A stretch of 64,000 nucleotides of DNA. Source: Agapetus fuscipes. Lineage: Eukaryota; Arthropoda; Insecta; Trichoptera; Glossosomatidae. The notes beneath the pieces were generated by a model that did no database searches, was not told where the DNA came from, and saw only the letters and a program-made list of their open reading frames with translations. The DNA lies in NCBI GenBank assembly GCA_951799405.1, contig OX637350.1, positions 5,069,852 through 5,133,851 on the forward strand. Reading direction: 5' to 3'. Numbering within the stretch: the first letter of the stretch is position 1; each line of letters opens with the position of its first letter. Position numbers and translations under genes: made by a program. Of the stretch, positions 49,801-58,861 are shown piece by piece.

Positions 49801-52800
49801 GAAAATTAATTACACTTTTCTGGTATTTCACCAACTATTACAGGATAACATACATAATTCTCGACGGTTTATTGGCGTCATAGTCAACGTCTACACGAGA
49901 CACCTTTTCTACAAGACGATCAAGGACTACCTCGTGCAGTGATACAGTGAAAGGGTGCCTTTTGAAGACCCTGGCTACGAAACTTTAAGAATAATGGATT
50001 GTTTTCTACAACGATTTGTCAAATATCCGATATGTTTGTTTATTTTAATTTATCAAAGCTTGATCCTGAAAATATTTAAGCCTTTAAAATAACATGAAAT
50101 ATTTACTTGAAATGTGAGAAAGTCTGCTTGATAGCTGAGCTGATCTTCTCCAGAACCAGGACATCTTGTCCATGCTCTGTCAACCGGACGGTATTGGCTT
50201 CAACTCCCCGAAGAACCCTGTTGAAGTCTTCCTTGTCCACACGAAGGAAATGGCAGTTGCTCTCACGAAGAACAATGGTAGCAGCTCTGGAAGATGTAAA
50301 CATTAATTAACATTCAGGATGCTGATGATGATTAAGGTAAATATGAGCGAAACGTCTATAAAATAAGATGCAAGACTACGTTAAACAGAATGAAAAATAT
50401 AAAATGTCATTTTTTGGGTGTTCGAAATCAAAACACTTCTTTTAAATTTTCCTTGAGAGTTGATCATTCTGTTTTCTACAAATATTATAGGAATTCAAAA
50501 TTATTTTCATTTTTATGCCAGTCTCATTCTGACTTTTGAATGAGAGACACAAAATTGTTGATGGTTGCTAAGGACGGCAGTCCCATTCGAGCCCGCCGAG
50601 AAAAAAGTTACAAATTCAAAAATGGTCCGATTCCTTTACTATAATTTTGTAGCATTGATTGACTTCTCATGATAGTACTTTTTGTGCAAAAATATAAAAA
50701 AAATTACACAAAAAAGCATTGTCATTATTTTTCCAAACTTTACAAATGATTATTTATTTATTTATTCAGTGGTCCAAATATTTTATATTACTTTTACACG
50801 TACTTACAATGAATATGCAAATACGTTAAATCACGCGCACGGTGAATACTAGTACTCAAAGTAAAAAAAAAATCGTAAATTCCTCTCGATTGCGTAAATC
50901 TAAAAATTGTATCAAAACTAATTCACAAACTAGGAGTGCCGTAGTATATTCCATACATTTTTGGGGAGAGTTAAAGTTAGTGTTTTTTATACTCGGGGCG
51001 TACAGTACACCTAAAATCAAAAGGATTATTTGCGCCCACTGTATTACAAGGGATGAAAGGATTATAATTATAAGGGTGGGATATAAATAACCGTCCACTG
51101 TGGATACATGAAATATTTTTAACCTTTTTTTTAATTACCATATTATTTTTTGTGAGCATTAGGCTCACCTGAATTAAGTATGAAAAAGGTCAAACATAGA
51201 TACATATGAGTCGCATAAAACCAAAGGTGGTAATCTGGGAGTTTTCGAATATTTTCCTTGACTTGTAGCTTGGTATGAGGTTAACAACCCATATGGTAAA
51301 AATTGATTCAATTGCCCAATAACACCCCTGTTTAAGGGAAGAGTTGCATGGCGTATGTGTGTTCATTCTAAATTTGAAAGTACACATGCAGCATGTTTAA
51401 GCACCAAATTACGCTTATGGGAATGCATCTAATATGAATCTTAAATTAAAAAATCTTTGCAACTTAGATTATAGATTGCAGGAGAGATTTACACGATGTT
51501 GTATACTCGAGGTTCTAATTATACATATTTGAAGTAACGAAACTAAGCTACACGTATTATGCAACTTCTTGCCGCGTTATCCCCGAAGGAATTTCGGAAG
51601 GTGGCGAGTGGAGCCTATTTATTTCTACAGAGAAGAGGACCGGCCTTATGCAAATCACTTCAATTGAAGTGGGGATTCCCAACACCTGAGGTAGTTGGTA
51701 CTCATTTCTTAAGAAGGCTGAGTCAGCCTTGGTGGTATTTTATTTTGGATTTTGTAATAAAATCCGAAACGGGAAATCATTTCCAACTCTCTCGGTGAGA
51801 TTCGAACCCGATGGAATGCAAGCGCTCTACCAACTGAGCTATCGACCGGACACATAGATCACAGATCAAAATATATGTTGGTGAAAAGGATTAAATATAA
51901 ATTAATTCCATTGATCGACAAACAGCAAAAAAAAAAAGTTTTTCATGAAAAAAAAAACATTTTTTCTGAAGTACTTATCCTTTTACAAATTTACAAAGTT
52001 CACGTGTCAACAACTCAGCTTAAGAAAAAAGAACGAAACTGGGGGTCACCATAAAAGGCGGGAAAAGTTTTATTTTTATTTTCTTTGTGATGAAAAAAAA
52101 GGTTTCATCCAAATAACTCACCTTCCATAGCAACAAAATGAAAAGAGTTTTTTTTTTTATTTTCGGAAAAAATACAATATTTCCCAAAACACGAAAACTT
52201 AATAAAGGAGATTTCAATAAATTCCCGTTTTCTTTTTGTATTTCCTTTTTTCAATAAAGAAAAGCAATCGCAAATATAAAAATTTGCATAATAATGATTC
52301 CTCGAAAAAAAAGAATAAGAAAGGTGTTTTCTTTCTGTAGATTTTATAATTTTTGCAATCTTTTTTTTCGTGCGGAAGTTCAAAAAATATAGCATGAAAT
52401 AAAAAATAAAGATTCCTGGAATAAAGTTGGTCAGGTGAAAAGATCATTTCAAATCTTTCTAAAGTTTATTTCCATACAAATTGTATGGAGCACATTTGAT
52501 TATCCGATCAGCTGTTCACACGCAGGCATGTTGGATCGTTTGTTAGAAAAGGTAACACACTTCCAAGAATGAAGGAAAAATGGACTGCTCACAAATGTCC
52601 AAAATAATATACAATTTGGATAATGAGTGGTCAGCCTCATACCAATCTATTAGTCAAAAACACAAAGAATAAATTACATTAAACTATGTAAAAGAATCAA
52701 TTACTAAGTAAAATAGTCAAATTAAAATTTACAAAATATCAATAAAAAATAGTATTGAAAATTTACAAGCCTAAGCCTTAGCCGCCAACATTACAGATCA

Positions 52801-54120
52801 ACCGCCATTTTTTTCGGTCCTTACACACTTCTTCAATTTTATCCAGAGTCATTACTTTTTCCATGCAAACTCTCCTTTTATTATGACTCTGGATATCCCA
52901 TCCATCTATTTTCTATTTCAGGGATTTATTCCTTGACTTATAGGTTGATATGAGGCTGACCACCCATACTGTAAAAAAATGGTTCACTTCGCTAATGTCA
53001 CCCCTGTGTCAGGGAAGGTCGGCAAAAGTTCATGAGGTTTGGATTTTATTTGTAAGTACACATTCAGTATTTGTAAGCGCGAACTACACGTGTTTGTTTG
53101 AGGGCATGCATTTGAGAACTTTAAATGAATATATCCTTGCAACCTAGATTATAGATTACAGAATCCATCTATACCTTTATCGGTCTTAATCTATCACGAC
53201 ATCCATCAATTCCTGCAAAATATACTTTCTTCGTCAGTCTTTAATAACATAATTATAAGCGGTTTTAATTAGTACCAATTATGTAACCTTTGTTTTACAG
53301 GTCTACGACCTAACGTAGAGGTGACGGGCTCTACGCCATCAAGTTAATTTCGATTAGGGATATTTATCGGTATATGTGGTCTGAACACATGTTTGAACAA
53401 TTTTCAACACACATCAATAATAAATCTAAGCAACCTCACTTCGTAGAAGGACCGAAAATTATACAAAGGTATAATATGTAATATACCTACTATCACACTT
53501 CAACTAAACACGACGTTTAAAATTAATTATGTGCATTTATAATGTGATAATAATATATTTTGATTGAAGTTACCTTAAGCTCTAACTTATAGAAAAAACA
53601 ATACTCGTCGCATTATTGTTATTTTCACACCAAATATATTACCGTTATATTTATTTTTATATCAGTCTTTACAAAAAAATGTCGACAAAAGGTGGAGGCC
53701 AAGACCCACACCGGGTTGGAGAGCCAATGATGATGATGATGATAGAAGGCCAAACATTTTTTTTTCTCAATTTTGTCAACTACGAAGCATATCATGAATA
53801 AGTAACTAAACTTGGACCGGTCCGTAGTCCGTAGTGGCAACACTTCGGACTCGTAAATGGAAGGTTGTGGATTCGGATCCCGGCGGAGCACAAAAATATA
53901 CCATTAATATTTCGAATGTGCTCTTCGCTGGGTTGAAGAATTCATAAGCCTTTACCAATGACCGGTCACCAAGGGTCCATCCAGCCTTACAGCAACTGGG
54001 TCTTGCTTGAGTATTGGCGCTTTGTAGCGACGACCAAGCTCGTACACCTCTGCGGCATTACAACAAGTGTCATAGACCCCTAGAGTCTTCAGAATCTAGG
54101 GAGTCTCCCGCACAGGATTT

Positions 54121-54211
<91 letters not shown>

Positions 54212-57200
54212 CAAGAAATTGAAATAAAAGTTATTGTTGACTATTAAAAACTATTAAATTTTAGAAGTACTCCAAAAAGAGTTATTCGTATTCCAAATGA
54301 CTAGACTTTGAAAATTGGGGAAAAGATTGCGTAAAAGGTCTGTTAACTGTGTTTTTATCGACACAGTGTGTTGCCCCGCGGTATATTTCAGAATTTTGTG
54401 TGATGGACAGTGGAAGGGAATGTTCTTTGATTTGATTAAAATTTAATTCATTAAGTAGTTTCAGTTTTTCCATATTTACTCAAAAACTATTGACATTATA
54501 ACAAAAATGTTAAGTATGAAACCTTAACAATGTATAGTTCTGTAATTAAAAAGCAAAAACAAAATTCCAAAATACAGCACACACGAAAAAAAAAACTAAA
54601 AATGTAAAAAAATTGAGTTTTTTTAAATATTTTTTTGTGGTGGCAATTCTTAAGTTATATATTTTGTTCAAGCTTTAAAATTAACACAAAAATTTAATTA
54701 ACTTTCTTGATTTTTTTCATTACTGTAACTATTTTGCTAAGACCATAAAGTGTAAGAAACAAAAACGGCAGATTTAGCTTTATAACACGCCTTAAGATCT
54801 GCAATTAGAACTGCTGTGAATAAATTGATTGCTCCAAAACAATATAATGAAGCAAAGTACTTAGATCGCGCCTTTTTATTGCTGGCCCTGTGCTGTGGAA
54901 TGCCCTACCCCATGAGCTTCGAGCCATAGAGAGTGCAAGTGCGTTTAGGTCGGGATTGAAGGGATTTATCACAAAACAGCACTATACGTATTGTATTTAT
55001 TATTATTTTTAGTAGGATCTAGAGAAGAAAATTTTGATTCTAGTCTGTTCTCTGGCACTAGTATATAAGGCGATTTTTGGTTGGGGTAGATTGAGAGATT
55101 GACTAGTCCAAAGTGAATCTAAGATCTACGAGTACCTATGTGAAAATATTTTTTTTGTCAAAATAAAAAAATTTAAAGATTGATCACTTTTTTTAATTAC
55201 CGAAAAACCTGAAAACAAAACAATGTTTCATTTTTCACAAGCAACAAAAATTTGAAAATTTTGCATCAATTTTCTACAATAAACTGATTGAAAAATATTT
55301 GTGTACTCTAAAAATGAAATTGAATTTTACCTCGGATTGTAATGGCTGAATTGCGGGTTAAAAAGTGATATATCGCATTTTTTCTGTGGATTGAATATTT
55401 ATGAAAGTAATAAAAATTTAATACGGCCTTTCAAAAATTGAATTATTCTCATCCATACAATTTCCCCGAAATTTGTTATATCGTGAAAAAAACCTTGAAG
55501 GGTGAAAAGCCAGTCACTCAAAAGGGCTCGACAACCTAATTTTTGTAAAAATAGATACTCGATTCCCGAGTATACAACGTAACGTAAATACTCAACCGTC
55601 GCATGTACAGAAAAAATATATAAGTTAAAACACTCACTAGAGTCGCTGCTTTATATTCCATACATTTTTCGGAACACTCGATGTTTGATCTTTTACGGCA
55701 TGTTTTAAACTCTGGCTATTAATCCTTTTTGGAGACGAAATTACATCCCATACACATGTATGAGAATCTAAAATATATTTTAAAGAGTTTTAAAAATAAC
55801 AATCGTTATTCGGTATAAATAGATAAGAAGATTATAAATAAATTGATATATACTTTGAAATAAACTTTTTAAAAGGAATAAGGTTTATTTTTCTTTGTAA
55901 ATAAATAAGGAGTCTATCTAAAGAATTTTTAACTATCTTTTTAAGTGTGATTTGATGATTACATTTTATTTTAAAAGGACATTATTACTAAATATTTTGT
56001 GTGAACGCAGTTTCAGTTCTTATGAGAAATCCTATAAGAGAAGTTAAACACGTTCTTATCCCTATTTTTAAGTTTTTGTGGTCCTAGAATTTTTAGAATT
56101 AAAAGACAGATTCGATTTCGAGGATCAATTTTGCGTGTTCTAGTTCTCCTCACGCACCTTTCACAACAATCCCATCACTCTAACACGTTCTCAACCCACA
56201 TTTGTTTTTTTGTTTTTTGTTTTTTACCTACTAAACAACTAACTAATTATAACTTTGTTTTTTCCACTTTTATTGATTTTTGAGTAAACGTTACAAATAT
56301 TTTCGGAATCCCTTCCATCTTCGGGTAACTAACCATTACTAAAATTAAACTAAAAACTAAGACAGTGGAGTGGAATCTATTGGTGGTAGTGGTAAGGGAG
56401 GGGGTAGCAAGGTAGATGTGTGGGAGGGAGATGGTGATTTTTGGGGCGGAGCCAAAATTGTTAGGAGAGGGGATATGATGACGGGAAGTTGAGTATAAAG
56501 CATATTAAGAAACACAAATACAAAAGTTCTAATATGCTTAATATTTATATATATACTATATGAAAAGGACGCACTAACGCCAATCGTGTGGGTAGTTCAG
56601 TTTAAAGTCACATAAGCTAACATTGAAAATACCGGGCGTTATTTAGATATAATCAAATAACTAACCTTGGAGCGTCGTTGACCAGCGCCAGTTTTCCGAA
56701 GTCATCTCCTTCATGGAGAGTTGTGACTGTTCCTTTGCCATGTATGACCACATCCACTGATCCACGTACGATGATGTACCAAGAGCGACCTTCGTCTCCT
56801 TGATGAAACACTGCCAAAATATGAAAACAGTTATTACTCTGAAATATGTATATATATCGACACGTCTTAGTGCTTGCAACGCTTTATTGTTATGTTTATG
56901 GTACGAATTCATAATTTACTTACACACAGTGCTAGGTTGGGGATGCGCTTCGAAGACCACAGCCGCGCAAAGTTCCCGCTTCACAGATGTGGACAAGTGC
57001 GCGAGAGCAGGAACACGTAGTAGCTCATCGTAGACAGATTCCAGTTCATCGGGTGTGCGCTCATGGCTCCTAAAAGATAACAGGTAGTAAGATAACAGGT
57101 ATTAAGATAACAGGGCGTGAGATAACAGATAGTAAGATAACAGATCGTGAAATAACAGGGCGTGAGATAACAGATAGTAAGATAACAGATCGTGAAATAA

Positions 57201-58406
57201 AAGTTAGTGAGATAACAGGTAGTAAGATAACAGGTCGTAAGATAAAAGGTCGTAAGATAACAGGTTGTTAGATTACAGGTCGTAAGATAACAGGTAACAA
57301 GTATCTTTCAGACTATTTTTATACAATCTAAAAGTAGCGTAGCACTGTTGCAATAACTTTGGTCTCTGAACAACTCGCCTGTTTTTCATTTGTCTAAAAA
57401 ATATATAGAATCTAAAACAGCGCCAGTGTTGAGCGTTCTAGTTTCCATATTTGTTAGGTAAAACGCTATGGTTGAGTTGAAATGTATAGTTGTATACTTG
57501 GGGTACTGTTTGCTTTATGTAACAATATGTCAAGGAGAACAAACATGAAAAGAGATTGTTCCTTCTAAAATGTATGTACAAACAAAGCCTTATATAGAAA
57601 ATCCAAACTTTTAACCAAATTTGTACGATTTAATTTTATTTACTCAATTGTTTGATTTTAACTGCTTTATCAATATTTGATTCGGTGTTCAGTCCTTGAA
57701 GGCATTTTATAAGTCATTTCAGATTTGATATTTCTCTATAATAACGATGCATTTATAACACGTACAAGAGTGATTCTAATTATCATCTATCTATCATAAA
57801 CGTAAGTTTTGCAACTGTGATTACAAGGACACATTATTTTCTAACAAATTGATAAGAGATTTTCCATTTCTTTTTAATAACTTATAAATATTAATGAGCC
57901 AATTAACAAAATGTTTTCTTTTGTTCTTCGGATTTTTTTTTTTCGATTTGAACAGAAAAACTAGGAAAATAACTCTTGAAGTAATACGCCTTAGTCTTTA
58001 TTTTTTTCTGTTACCGTTAATTTCATACTTAGTGCAGAGGTGACCCTTCGTTACCGTTAGAGAAAAAAATTGCATCCGTACGGTTTCCTAAAGAACATTT
58101 TTAAGATGGTATCATTTCCCTTTGCAGCAAGGCCCCCAAACACTCTCTCAGCTGTCTTATAGCGGTCAAAGCCTCCTCATCAGAAGCAGTACAGGAAGCA
58201 TTTGTGACAGTATCCTTACGGTTTCCTCAGGATCATCCTTAAGGTGGCATCGGGTCCCCTTTGCAGCAGGGCCCCCAGAGACTCCCTCAGCTGTCCCTCG
58301 GCTGCAGCAGCCTCCTCGCTGGAAGGAGCAGGAGGCGGGGGAGCCTCTTCGTCAGCGCGGAAGCGGTACAGGAAGCATTTGTCCTTGAAAGGCTGCTCCT
58401 TTGACA
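40691..58406 (-). CDS. Epac: Epac-type cAMP-regulated Rap guanine nucleotide exchange factor, C-terminal 12 exons
   Basis: In transcription order the exons are 58406-58220, 57069-56924, 56810-56666, 50286-50107, 48006-47815, 46262-46124, 45123-44901, 44407-44157, 43544-43240, 42454-42284, 41645-41467 and 40815-40691. All phases agree, giving 746 residues and a stop. Domain order is the end of DEP, cAMP-binding domain B ([20 protein letters not shown]), REM, RA ([14 protein letters not shown]) and RasGEF ([28 protein letters not shown]), then the tail [19 protein letters not shown]. Epac is opened by cAMP and loads GTP on Rap1/2 at membranes. The Lys in FGKLAL replaces the ribose-binding Glu of PKA, a known Epac hallmark. 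The N-terminus is outside the window. Intron types are unusual (one AT-AC, one GC-AG). Confidence 0.96.
40945..41399 (-). repeat. R1 repeat interrupted by S3
   Basis: AGATAAATTACATTTAGGAT to CCCTGCAAATCTTG, S3 at 41091-41307, then CATCCTTCGCTGAAACAGGG to GGTCAGCTTCATACCAA. In the last Epac intron. Confidence 0.87.
41091..41307 (+). mobile_element. S3 SINE inserted in R1, with target duplication
   Basis: TCGGTGTTATGGCCGAGGGG head and GTTGGTTCGATCCCCGCC B box. Flanked by AAATCTTG on both sides (about 41083-41090 and 41312-41319), an 8-bp duplication within R1 sequence. Confidence 0.9.
41467..41645 (-). CDS. Epac: Epac exon: RasGEF catalytic domain, last part
   Basis: Acceptor ATTTTTTTCAG, donor CATCTTG|GTAAGC, phase 2 in and phase 1 out. 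Product [20 protein letters not shown], then [10 protein letters not shown] and [30 protein letters not shown] is the conserved end of the GEF fold. Confidence 0.97.
41696..42108 (-). mobile_element. S1 SINE interrupted by an S3 insertion
   Basis: GTTTGAATCACACCTCAGC (41716) and CGGTACACAAATAAATTTTTG (42051) are the S1 3' end and body on either side of the S3 copy at 41768-41985. Located in the Epac intron between the last two RasGEF-coding exons (41645 and 42284). Confidence 0.7.
41768..41985 (+). mobile_element. S3 SINE variant inserted in S1
   Basis: TGTCGGTGTTATAGCCGCGG head, CTGGTTCGAATCCCGC B box, GCTTCTGCTTTCGCATGAAG middle and a 17-A tail. Splits the S1 copy at 41696-42108. Confidence 0.88.
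42284..42454 (-). CDS. Epac: Epac exon: RasGEF catalytic domain, helical hairpin region
   Basis: Acceptor ATGTTTCAG, donor TACCG|GTAACG, phase 2 in and out. Product [19 protein letters not shown], then [16 protein letters not shown] and [12 protein letters not shown]. This is the NxxxFxAIVxGL core of CDC25-type exchange factors. Confidence 0.97.
43015..43200. repeat. Inverted and direct copies of a CCCCGAGTACGAGTTGCATG motif
   Basis: The motif occurs at about 43018 and 43097 in the same direction and as its complement at about 43172-43198, ending CTCGTACTCGGGGTAC. The inverted pair can fold and suggests ends of a small DNA element, partly duplicated. In the Epac intron after the RasGEF exon. 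Confidence 0.7.
43240..43544 (-). CDS. Epac: Epac exon: RasGEF catalytic domain, first part
   Basis: Acceptor CATATTCCAG, donor GCTGCTTA|GTAAGT, phase 0 in and phase 2 out. Product [18 protein letters not shown], then [12 protein letters not shown] and [20 protein letters not shown]. It includes the helices that contact Rap switch II. Confidence 0.97.
43851..43899. repeat. Perfect 22-bp hairpin with 5-base loop
   Basis: Left arm 43851-43872 (TTGTGGTACTGAAACAAACA...) is exactly complementary to 43878-43899, with loop TGAAG. It lies in the Epac intron between the RA and RasGEF exons. It is short and loop-poor for an insect microRNA precursor, so it is recorded as structure only. Confidence 0.9.
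44157..44407 (-). CDS. Epac: Epac exon: Ras-association (RA) domain
   Basis: Acceptor TCCTTTTCAG, donor GCTTTG|GTAAGA, phase 1 in and phase 0 out. Product [17 protein letters not shown], then [19 protein letters not shown], then [17 protein letters not shown] and KDHLDAL. This is the ubiquitin-like RA fold of Epac, which in vertebrate Epac2 binds GTP-Ras. Confidence 0.95.
44901..45123 (-). CDS. Epac: Epac exon: REM to RA linker
   Basis: Acceptor CGTTTTCCAG, donor GATGAAA|GTGAGA, phase 0 in and phase 1 out. Product [19 protein letters not shown], then [20 protein letters not shown]. The acidic helix and charged linker correspond to the end of REM and the stretch before the RA domain. Confidence 0.9.
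45124..46123 (-). other. Epac: GC-AG intron in Epac
   Basis: The donor is GAG|GCAAGT, with the strong flanking consensus typical of functional GC donors; the acceptor is TTTTCCAG. Phase 0 is kept between FIE and ELAGEVEAD. The intron is 1000 bp and contains the hairpin element at 45337-45539. Confidence 0.85.
45337..45539. mobile_element. Hairpin MITE in the Epac GC-AG intron
   Basis: Arms begin ATTCCCTCGAGCGGGGAACA and end as its near-complement at 45539. Both arms contain GGGGCACCTTTATCCTC and inner palindromes around CTTTTGGCAACTGAGGATAA. No coding capacity. It is probably a non-autonomous DNA element. Confidence 0.75.
46124..46262 (-). CDS. Epac: Epac exon: second part of REM domain, between U12 and GC-AG introns
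   Basis: It starts after an AC acceptor (GATACACAC) that lies 11 bases past a perfect U12 branch site. Product [19 protein letters not shown], then [16 protein letters not shown] and AAEFIE. It ends GAG|GCAAGT, a GC donor with an otherwise consensus site, in phase 0. A U2-type reading starting at 46256 would not match the upstream exon's end. Confidence 0.9.
46319..46460 (+). repeat. Repeat with GCCGTCCTTAGCAACCAA core, copy 2
   Basis: TTCTTCTCGGCGAGCAAATG, ATCGTCCTTGGCAACCAATA and CCTTTTCCCTAGCAACTCGG. It sits in the U12 intron about 40 bases upstream of the branch site. Confidence 0.65.
46508..46712 (-). repeat. R1 repeat in the U12 intron
   Basis: AATCTAAAATCTAAATCTAA tail complement to ACAGGAGTGACATTTGCAAA; 5' end missing. 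Confidence 0.87.
46741..47120 (+). pseudogene. LINE C-terminal fragment with (ATC)n tail, in the U12 intron
   Basis: [19 protein letters not shown] and, after a frame change, [18 protein letters not shown] and [14 protein letters not shown] are typical of CR1/Jockey-like C-termini. The end is ATCATCATCATCAT. Frameshifted and 5' truncated. Confidence 0.8.
47815..48006 (-). CDS. Epac: Epac exon: first part of REM domain
   Basis: Acceptor TTCTTCCAG, phase 2. Product [17 protein letters not shown], then [20 protein letters not shown], the REM (Ras exchanger motif) core. No GT donor in the required phase follows. The exon ends CTCCAAATA before ATATCCTTTT, a textbook U12 AT-type donor. The split codon TA|T then gives Tyr and joins LSKY to YRMEST. 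Confidence 0.92.
48650..48990 (-). pseudogene. LINE 3' end relic
   Basis: GGCATTTTGGTGGTTGGAGC and then AATCCTAGACGAAGGCCTCC with TCTACCTGCATTTCCCTTGA resemble 3' ends of arthropod LINEs in reverse orientation. No open frame. Family assignment uncertain. Confidence 0.45.
49845..50030. mobile_element. Old, diverged copy of the foldback family
   Basis: The left part has ATTCTCGACGGTTTATTGGC in inverted orientation. The right part has TTTTGAAGACCCTGGCTACG followed by AAACTTT, and ends AAATATCCGATATG. The inverted layout is kept but shortened. It sits just downstream of the cAMP-domain exon 50286-50107. Confidence 0.6.
50107..50286 (-). CDS. Epac: Epac exon: end of cAMP-binding domain B
   Basis: Acceptor CATCTTCCAG, donor TTTCAA|GTAAAT, phase 2 at both ends. 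Product [18 protein letters not shown], then [18 protein letters not shown] and QDVLVLEK. This covers the lid/hinge helix of the domain, near-identical in pattern to animal Epacs. Confidence 0.95.
50564..50625 (-). repeat. Repeat with GCCGTCCTTAGCAACCAA core, copy 3
   Basis: GGTTGCTAAGGACGGCAGTC and CCCGCCGAGAAAAAAGTT are the complement of the same family. A further copy is at 26662-26740. Confidence 0.6.
51262..51480 (+). repeat. R1 repeat, diverged
   Basis: TTGACTTGTAGCTTGGTATG, CCCAATAACACCCCTGTTTA and TTTGCAACTTAGATTATAGA. Confidence 0.8.
51545..51851 (-). mobile_element. S2 SINE, reverse, nearly full length
   Basis: AAGCTACACGTATTATGCAA at the 3' end through GAGATTCGAACCCGATGG (B box complement) to CTACCAACTGAGCTATCGAC. 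In the Epac intron 50287-56665. Confidence 0.9.
52621..52658 (-). repeat. R1 repeat, 5' end only
   Basis: TAATGAGTGGTCAGCCTCAT followed by ACCAATCTATTAGTCAA. Confidence 0.65.
52780..52930 (-). pseudogene. LINE 3' end relic
   Basis: AGCCGCCAACATTACAGATC, TCGGTCCTTACACACTTCTT and TATGACTCTGGATATCCC resemble a LINE end in reverse. Part of it (GCCAACATTACAGATCAACC) also occurs at 389-408. Confidence 0.45.
52933..53160 (+). repeat. R1 repeat, full length
   Basis: TTGACTTATAGGTTGATATG to CTTGCAACCTAGATTATAGA. It lacks the stretch between GGCAAAAGTT and CATGAGGTTTGG. Confidence 0.88.
53815..54124 (+). mobile_element. S1 SINE (tRNA-derived), full length with long tail
   Basis: The head ACCGGTCCGTAGTCCGTAGT and GGTTGTGGATTCGGATCCC resemble A and B boxes of a tRNA promoter. 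The body has GCTCTTCGCTGGGTTGAAG and CCATCCAGCCTTACAGCAAC, and the end is CTAGGGAGTCTCCCGCACAG. The long poly(A) makes it the best candidate for a young copy. Confidence 0.9.
54125..54207 (+). repeat. 83-base uninterrupted poly(A), tail of an S1 SINE
   Basis: 83 consecutive A directly after the S1 copy at 53815. Other S1 copies keep 7-10 A in the same place. It lies in the Epac intron between 50287 and 56665, and on the Epac strand it is poly(T). Confidence 0.95.
54790..55015 (+). pseudogene. LINE C-terminal fragment with (ATT)n tail, copy 2
   Basis: GGAATGCCCTACCCCATGAG, ATAGAGAGTGCAAGTGCGTT and CGGGATTGAAG match copy 1 at 16790-16850, and the tail is TTATTATTATTTTT. The reading frame is broken. 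Confidence 0.7.
56666..56810 (-). CDS. Epac: Epac exon: cAMP-binding domain B, phosphate-binding cassette
   Basis: Acceptor TTTTGGCAG, donor CCAAG|GTTAGT, phase 1 in and phase 2 out. It encodes [17 protein letters not shown], then [18 protein letters not shown] and NDAP. The Arg completing PRAAT is split with the next exon. FGKLAL and the following PRAA form the cyclic-nucleotide pocket. The correct frame is not the longest open frame here. Confidence 0.95.
56924..57069 (-). CDS. Epac: Epac exon: start of cAMP-binding domain B
   Basis: Acceptor TATCTTTTAG, donor CTGTGT|GTAAGT, phase 2 in and phase 1 out. Product [17 protein letters not shown], then [13 protein letters not shown] and [12 protein letters not shown], matches the N-terminal helices and first strand of Epac CNB-B. 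The upstream acceptor directly abuts a 15-bp minisatellite. Confidence 0.93.
57072..57301 (+). repeat. 15-bp minisatellite next to an Epac splice acceptor
   Basis: About fifteen imperfect copies of a unit like AAGATAACAGGTAGT, with variants GGCGTG, GATCGTG and GGTCGT. On the minus (Epac) strand the unit reads CTACCTGTTATCTT. The last units supply the pyrimidine-rich tract and the context of the acceptor at 57070-57071. Confidence 0.9.
57440..57515. mobile_element. MITE relic of the 1768 family
   Basis: CCAGTGTTGAGCGTTCTAG at the left and GTAAAACGCTATGGTTGAGT followed by GTATACTTGGGGTA at the right. In the Epac intron after the minisatellite. Confidence 0.5.
58074..58208 (-). pseudogene. Decayed tandem copy of the Epac DEP-end exon
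   Basis: About 135 bases repeat the exon at 58220-58406, starting at an identical position (ATCCGTACGGTTTCC against ATCCTTACGGTTTCC), with an offset of 138. The copy lacks about 40 bases of the Pro/Ala-rich part. It reads KCFLYCF and then a stop, and its donor is weakened to GTACGG. It cannot encode the segment and lies in the following intron. Confidence 0.85.
58220..58406 (-). CDS. Epac: Epac exon: end of DEP domain and linker
   Basis: Acceptor CTTCTTCAG, donor AAACC|GTAAGG, phase 1 in and phase 2 out. It encodes [10 protein letters not shown], the last DEP strand that helps membrane targeting, then a Pro/Ala/Glu-rich low-complexity insert, then [17 protein letters not shown], the conserved lead into the cAMP-binding domain. 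It is the first Epac exon in the window. A broken copy sits just downstream at 58074-58208. Confidence 0.92.
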
Positions 58407-58861
58407 CTGAAGAAGAGCAAAGAATCAAGTCAGGACAATGACAATGACAAATCAGATTTGTCATTGTCATTGTCCTGAGGATGCCTTTTTAGGCGAAAAC
58501 TGTTTGACATATTTAAAATAAAATAATAAAAAAGTGAACTAAAACAGTATATTTATTTGATTAATTATACAATGGACTTTCATTGTGTAAACCACCGAAC
58601 CCTGAAAAATAAAGAATCAAGTTTTTGATAATAAAAAAGTGGACCGGAATCATAAAACTCGTAACTGTAATAAAGTGCAACGGAGTATGAGTGTCTAGTT
58701 TATTCTTATATCTATTGTGACTAGAAACAACTGAACGTAATGATTGGTAGTGTGTATGTGTGGGTATGACTACAAAAATATGTCTTATAAAATGACTATA
58801 AGGCAGATGCTAGTATGAGTTTGTGAAAAGCACTAGCACATAAGACCCATTTCAGACACAC

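Larger units (their letters stand above)
50287..56665 (-). other. Longest Epac intron (6.4 kb)
   Basis: Phase 2, GT-AG. It holds S2 (51545), three R1 copies, an S1 with the 83-A tail, and LINE relics. 51900-52600 and 55020-56560 are AT-rich with long A and T runs and no recognisable feature. Confidence 0.75.

Noticed and set aside
54014..54247. Open frame with a long poly-lysine run
   Set aside because: It is the 83-A tail of an S1 SINE read as codons; no homology or splice support.
56661..56912. Longest minus-strand open frame over the cAMP-domain exon (reads [11 protein letters not shown])
   Set aside because: The neighbouring frame gives the conserved FGKLAL cassette with matching splice phases; the long frame is a shadow.
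58122..58388. Plus-strand 88-residue open frame
   Set aside because: Antisense of the Epac exon and its decayed copy; GC-rich shadow frame.
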